From Desulfosporosinus sp049943955 (GTDB taxonomy: Bacteria; Bacillota; Desulfitobacteriia; Desulfitobacteriales; Desulfitobacteriaceae): 64,000 nt of DNA. Location: positions 87,962-151,961 of the forward strand of contig NZ_JBNFTW010000011.1 of NCBI RefSeq assembly GCF_049943955.1. Direction: 5' to 3'. Numbering within the stretch: position 1 is the first letter of the stretch; every line of letters starts with the position of its first letter. Below, piece after piece: positions 60,872-64,000 of the stretch. The position numbers and the translations under genes are program-made. The notes beneath the pieces are model-generated. The model did no database searches. It had not been told where the DNA came from and saw only the letters and a program-made list of their open reading frames with translations.

Positions 60872-61762
60872 TCAAACATTTAATTCGTATGCTCTCATTT
60901 GCGAAAGCAACTTTTCACGGTTTGTATCCTCCATTGAAGTGAGAGGTAATCTGAGATAATCCTTGCAGAAACCCATAGCTGCCATTGCAGCTTTAACCGG
61001 AATAGGGTTTACTTCACAAAACAGGGCGTTTATAAGGGGATAAAGTTTACATTGCTGCTCTGCGCTGCCTGCAATATCGCCGTTAAAGAACCGTGTGCAA
61101 ATCTCACGTGTTTGGGCCGGCATGATGTTGGAAAGCACCGAAATGCAACCAATTCCACCGAGTGCCATAAGCGGAACTATCTGGTCGTCATTACCTGAAT
61201 ACAAATCAAGCTTGCCTCTTACACGCGCCATCGTTTCAACTATTTTTGAAATGTTGCCGCTTGCTTCTTTAATCGCTGCTATATTTTCATGCTCAGCTAA
61301 TGCCTCGTAGGTTGCAGGCTCAATATTTACTCCTGTCCTTGATGGAACATTATAGAGAATGATAGGCTTTGTGCTCTTGTCGGCAATTTGAGAAAACATT
61401 TTAATTAGGCCCTTTTGCGTAGCCTTGTTGTAATAAGGGGTGACTACAAGCATTGCATCCGCACCTGCTTCGCAGGCAAAACGAGTGAGCTCATGCGCAT
61501 ATTCGGTGTCATTGCTGCCTGTACCTGCAATGATCGGCACTCTGCCTTCCGTGTGCTGAACTGCAAATGTAATTGCTGCTTTATGCTCATCATCAGTTAG
61601 GGTTGAAGCTTCACCTGTGGTTCCACAAATCACAAGTGCATCAATTCCTTCTGCAATTTGCCAATCGATCAATTTACCAAACTGCTCATAATTAATTCCT
61701 GTTTCGTCCAGAGGAGTGATTAGGGCAGAAGCGATACCTTTGAAAATACTGTTCTTTTTCAT
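60872..61762 (-). CDS. dapA: 4-hydroxy-tetrahydrodipicolinate synthase DapA
   Basis: 296 residues. First committed step of lysine/diaminopimelate synthesis (pyruvate + aspartate semialdehyde). Thr pair in VICGTTGEASTLTDDE, Tyr in IILYNVPSRTGVNIEP and the Schiff-base Lys in AAIKEASGNISKI. GAGAAGGAG is the ribosome site. It lies directly behind a lysine riboswitch with its own promoter and terminator, so it is a stand-alone, lysine-repressed gene. Confidence 0.96.
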   Translation of the reverse strand: MKKNSIFKGIASALITPLDETGINYEQFGKLIDWQIAEGIDALVICGTTGEASTLTDDEHKAAITFAVQHTEGRVPIIAGTGSNDTEYAHELTRFACEAGADAMLVVTPYYNKATQKGLIKMFSQIADKSTKPIILYNVPSRTGVNIEPATYEALAEHENIAAIKEASGNISKIVETMARVRGKLDLYSGNDDQIVPLMALGGIGCISVLSNIMPAQTREICTRFFNGDIAGSAEQQCKLYPLINALFCEVNPIPVKAAMAAMGFCKDYLRLPLTSMEDTNREKLLSQMRAYELNV

Positions 61763-61798
61763 GTTAATTCTCCTTCTCTGTTAATACAAAAAAATAAA

Positions 61799-61819
61799 TA
61801 GCTGATACGGAATCAGCTA
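61799..61819 (-). terminator. Intrinsic terminator of the lysine riboswitch
   Basis: The minus strand reads TAGCTGAT/ATCAGCTA arms with a 5-base loop, then TTTATTTTTTT; it lies 42 bases after the riboswitch and 37 before the dapA start. Confidence 0.85.
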
Positions 61820-61860
61820 CTAAATTACCCACATGAACCTCAGAATCATATGGTAATATA

Positions 61861-62022
61861 GATAGCTCTCCGCATATGCGACAGTTGAACAAATCTTATT
61901 TTGCCCAACCAGCTCAGTCCCCACGTAATGGAACTAACTTCGGCATCTACACCTTTCACCGAAGTTACGGTTCTACGTAACCTTGACAACTTCGGGTACT
62001 GATTGTAAAATGCACCTCTATC
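61861..62022 (-). ncRNA. Lysine riboswitch (L box)
   Basis: On the minus strand, 162 bases. The 5' P1 strand GATAGAGGTGC (62022-62012) pairs with GAGAGCTATC (61870-61861), the typical first and last parts of the L-box core. In between are the conserved GGTGAAAGGT, GCCGAAG and ACTGTCGCATATGCGG elements. An intrinsic terminator follows and then dapA, consistent with lysine-induced premature termination. Confidence 0.92.
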
Positions 62023-62032
62023 ATTTCAGTCC

Positions 62033-62061
62033 AGTCTATTCATATTCGGTAAACTTGTCAA
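62033..62061 (-). promoter_or_regulatory. Promoter of the lysine riboswitch/dapA transcript
   Basis: The minus strand has a perfect -35 TTGACA (62061-62056), 17-base spacer and -10 TAGACT (62038-62033), about 11 bases before the riboswitch start. Confidence 0.75.
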
Positions 62062-62074
62062 CCCCCAAATATCA

Positions 62075-63409
62075 TCATTTTTTGCGCAGGGCAAAATGCT
62101 GCTGTCTTGCCGATAGGAAATATAAACATGCTAGCAGCATCAGGATGATAATTCCCACCATCAAACCCACAAGTTGATTTCCATTCATGGCTGAAGTGGA
62201 CAGGACCACAAGTAACAGAACTGCTGCTATAATTGTTTTTCCATTCATACGCCGCCGGAAACGATAATGGGTTGCTGCAATAATAAGCCAGTTTGTAATA
62301 AGAGCAACCCCAGCGGAACTAGCTATATATACCAAAATCTGCTGAGGCAATAAGTATGATATACCCACAACGCATAATAAAAAGGCACTGGATAGCATTA
62401 CTGCCGAGACTGGCACTCCTCGTTTGTCTTCTTTGTTCAAAAAGGCTGGAGCATCATGACGTTCTGCCAGTGATTTAAGCATTCGCGGTACTCCATACAT
62501 ATTGGAATTCATAGCAGAAAGGATTGCACTCAATATCACCGCATTCATTATGCTGCTAATTGAAATCAGACCTAATTGACCAAATAGGGGAACAAAACCA
62601 CTGCCATTTAGTGGCACCCTGTTCCAGGGAAGTATCCCAACTAATGTAGTAATGGACCCCAAATAAAGAACAATCAAAGCTACATTTATTATCTTGACAG
62701 CTTCGGGTACTGTTTTTACCGGATCCTGGGTTTCTCCCGCAGCCGGTCCGATTACCTGTTCACCCGCATATGTATAAACAACAAGAAGCAGCGATGAAAA
62801 AAAACCTGATAATCCGTGTGGAAAGAAACCTTCGTGGTTAAAATAATTTGATATTCCCGGAGATTTTAACCCCGGCCATAACCCAATAAACAGGACTACA
62901 CCCATAATAATAACTACGACTAAAATACCTACCTTAATCAAGGATAAGATTTCTTCAACTCGCGCAAGGGAACGAACATCTAAGAGACTAATACAGATAA
63001 TTAACACCGCAATAATCAGACTGATCATCCAGATGGACCAAGACGGCAGCCAAAAACGCACAATTAAAGCCGCAGCTACCATTTCTGTAGCCAGTGTAAG
63101 AATCCCTGCTACCCAGTACATCCACCCAGATATGAATCCCATGGCTGGCCCTAAATATTCCCCTGCATAGACGCTAAACGAACCTGTAGTTGGTTCAACA
63201 ACACTCATTTCCGCTAACATGAACATGATCAAAGTTGAGATGATACCACCTATAACAAATGACAAAATGATTGAAGGCCCTGCCTGATTAATCGCAATTC
63301 CGCTAGCAACAAAAATACCGGAACCAATGGCCCCTCCCAATCCTAGCATAGTCAGGCCGGGAAGATTCAATGTATTCTTTTTGCTGTTTGTTTCTTTACT
63401 ATCCTTCAT
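62075..63409 (-). CDS. APC-family amino acid permease
   Basis: 444 residues with about twelve membrane segments. APC signature LGLGGAIGSGIFVASGIAIN; MSVVEPTTGSFSVYAGEYLG and YAGEQVIGPAAGET are the conserved substrate-region motifs. Lies immediately upstream of the lysine riboswitch on the same strand but reads out before it; lysine or ornithine transport is possible from context but not shown. The internal DVRSLARVEEILSLIKVGIL region is typical of basic/neutral amino-acid permeases. Confidence 0.92.
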   Translation of the reverse strand: MKDSKETNSKKNTLNLPGLTMLGLGGAIGSGIFVASGIAINQAGPSIILSFVIGGIISTLIMFMLAEMSVVEPTTGSFSVYAGEYLGPAMGFISGWMYWVAGILTLATEMVAAALIVRFWLPSWSIWMISLIIAVLIICISLLDVRSLARVEEILSLIKVGILVVVIIMGVVLFIGLWPGLKSPGISNYFNHEGFFPHGLSGFFSSLLLVVYTYAGEQVIGPAAGETQDPVKTVPEAVKIINVALIVLYLGSITTLVGILPWNRVPLNGSGFVPLFGQLGLISISSIMNAVILSAILSAMNSNMYGVPRMLKSLAERHDAPAFLNKEDKRGVPVSAVMLSSAFLLCVVGISYLLPQQILVYIASSAGVALITNWLIIAATHYRFRRRMNGKTIIAAVLLLVVLSTSAMNGNQLVGLMVGIIILMLLACLYFLSARQQHFALRKK

Positions 63410-63516
63410 TTTTCCACCACCATCAGCTTACTGCAGCAAGACTCCTTCTATTCAAATTTGTCTAGCTCATTTACCGGCATCCTAAGATGATTTTACCAGA
63501 AAGTCCGTTCAAATTC
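63410..63516. other. Short spacer downstream of the duplicated rRNA tail
   Basis: No gene. Leader of the permease gene on the minus strand; GGTGGTGGAAAA is near the start codon. Confidence 0.4.
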
Positions 63517-63665
63517 ATGTGGATCCGAACGGGTGAGCCCCGATAGAGATCTTTCATTTCTATCATGAAACACAAACAGACTGCCTTTTTTGGCAGTCTT
63601 TCGCTTGTTACCTGGCGATGACCTACTTTCCCAGGGGCTATGCCCCAAGTATTATCGGCCCTGGA
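63517..63665 (-). repeat. Tandem-duplicated 5S-tail unit, copy 1
   Basis: About 149 bp matching 63781-63930: ATGTGGATCCGAACGGGTG, ATGAAACACA, an AGACTGCC/GGCAGTCT hairpin (63578-63599), and the 3' 55 bases of 5S rRNA (63611-63665). Confidence 0.85.
63611..63665 (-). pseudogene. Partial 5S rRNA (3' half)
   Basis: Identical to the 3' half of the complete 5S at 63876-63991 (CCTGGCGATGACCTACTTTC to GGCCCTGGA on the plus strand), then replaced by the 60-bp repeat element. Lacks the 5' half. Confidence 0.85.
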
Positions 63666-63785
63666 ACGAAAGGCGGATGAGCCTTTCGCCACACTGCGTC
63701 CCGTTACGCATTCTCCTGCAGCGTGACGAAAACCGGACGAGGTTTTCGCCACATTGCGACTTGTGAAACATTCTCCTGCAATGTG
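63666..63785. repeat. Two structured 60-bp repeats
   Basis: Units 63666-63725 and 63726-63785. Each has stem 1 CGAAAGGC/GCCTTTCG (unit 1) or CGAAAACC/GGTTTTCG (unit 2), and stem 2 CACACTGC/GCAGCGTG or CACATTGC/GCAATGTG, plus a shared CATTCTCCTGCA. Several stem changes are compensatory, so the fold has been preserved. Confidence 0.75.
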
Positions 63786-63842
63786 GATCCGAACGGGTGT
63801 AACCCCGGTAGATATCTTTCATTTCTTTCATGAAACACAGAT

Positions 63843-63864
63843 AGACTGCCATATTTGGCAGTCT
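63843..63864 (-). terminator. Terminator-like hairpin after 5S rRNA
   Basis: AGACTGCC/GGCAGTCT arms with a 6-base loop, 12 bases past the 5S 3' end; the following minus-strand sequence is only moderately T-rich. Confidence 0.6.
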
Positions 63865-63875
63865 ATTGCTTGTTT

Positions 63876-63991
63876 ACCTGGCGATGACCTACTTTCCCAG
63901 GGGCTATGCCCCAAGTATTATCGGCCCTGGAGGTCTTAACTTCCGTGTTCGGTATGGGAACGGGTGGAACCCCTCCGGCATGATCACCAGA
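63876..63991 (-). rRNA. rrf: 5S ribosomal RNA
   Basis: The minus strand reads TCTGGTGATCATGCCGGAGG to GGTCATCGCCAGG. It contains the conserved CCGTTCCCATACCGAACACG-type loop and GGAAGTTAAG. Ends are set by pairing of the 5' and 3' strands of helix I. It marks the 3' end of an rRNA operon whose 23S and 16S genes lie beyond the right edge. Confidence 0.95.
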
Positions 63992-64000
63992 TCTCTGAGA

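Noticed and set aside
63471..63852. Two minus-strand frames of 66-93 codons near the right end
   Set aside because: They cover the duplicated 5S tail and structured repeats, so they are not protein-coding.
1..64000. CRISPR arrays and tRNA genes
   Set aside because: No regularly spaced direct repeats and no tRNA cloverleaf sequence were noticed on either strand; a dedicated search could still find a missed tRNA.

Overview
The window looks like chromosome from an anaerobic, endospore-type Clostridia lineage, most likely Peptococcaceae (Desulfosporosinus/Desulfitobacterium-like). This is inferred from gene content and moderate G+C. The supporting content is an acetoin-dehydrogenase-type operon with a sigma-54 activator, CCG-domain iron-sulfur proteins, several radical SAM enzymes, a lysine riboswitch, DUF1540 and DegV proteins, and strong AGGAGG-type ribosome sites.

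Layout. 1-4.1 kb: MacB-type ABC exporter (permease cut by the window edge, HlyD lipoprotein, ATPase). 4.4-6.1 kb: sigma factor with a DUF4179 membrane partner. 6.4-10.1 kb: decaying accessory DNA with broken yolD, umuC and DUF4256 genes, an intact Arr rifamycin ADP-ribosyltransferase with an unusual N-terminal helical domain, and an RCC1-repeat protein. 10.4-12.7 kb: fabF-like gene divergent from an XRE/MmyB regulator. 12.7-13.8 kb: gene-free remnants. 13.8-18.2 kb: DoxX protein, ECF sigma factor, FTR1 iron permease and lipoprotein, with two paralogous 44-45 residue Cys/His proteins. 18.9-27.5 kb: a second decayed accessory zone with broken ynfA-like and metal ATPase genes, two serine-recombinase tails, and a duplicated repeat-gene-repeat arrangement. 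A WYL regulator with two unrecognised genes lies inside it. 27.5-33.1 kb: PadR/esterase operon with a clear operator-promoter, ThrE-type exporter pair, AraC regulator and SDR enzyme.

33.2-49.4 kb is the centrepiece: about 17 minus-strand genes behind one sigma-54 promoter. They encode E1alpha, E1beta, AcoX and E2 of a 2-oxoacid/acetoin dehydrogenase, and LipB and LipA. A GcvH-like carrier, a GlcD-like flavoprotein and a CCG-type iron-sulfur protein follow. After these come a ligase, a second GcvH-like carrier, and a complete second lipoate route (sLpl-type ligase, a LipT-like flavoprotein, and two LipS-type radical SAM proteins). No dihydrolipoamide dehydrogenase is visible, so the CCG/flavoprotein pair may reoxidise the lipoyl carriers (inference). 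The activator AcoR lies at 51.5-53.4 kb, separated from its target by a plus-strand PadR/membrane cassette.

53.8-64 kb: a broken rifampicin phosphotransferase, flavin reductase, 3-methyladenine glycosylase, iron alcohol dehydrogenase, a degenerate IS605-type tnpB element, DegV protein, dapA under a lysine riboswitch, an APC permease, and the 3' end of an rRNA operon (5S on the minus strand) with a duplicated partial 5S and structured 60-bp repeats.
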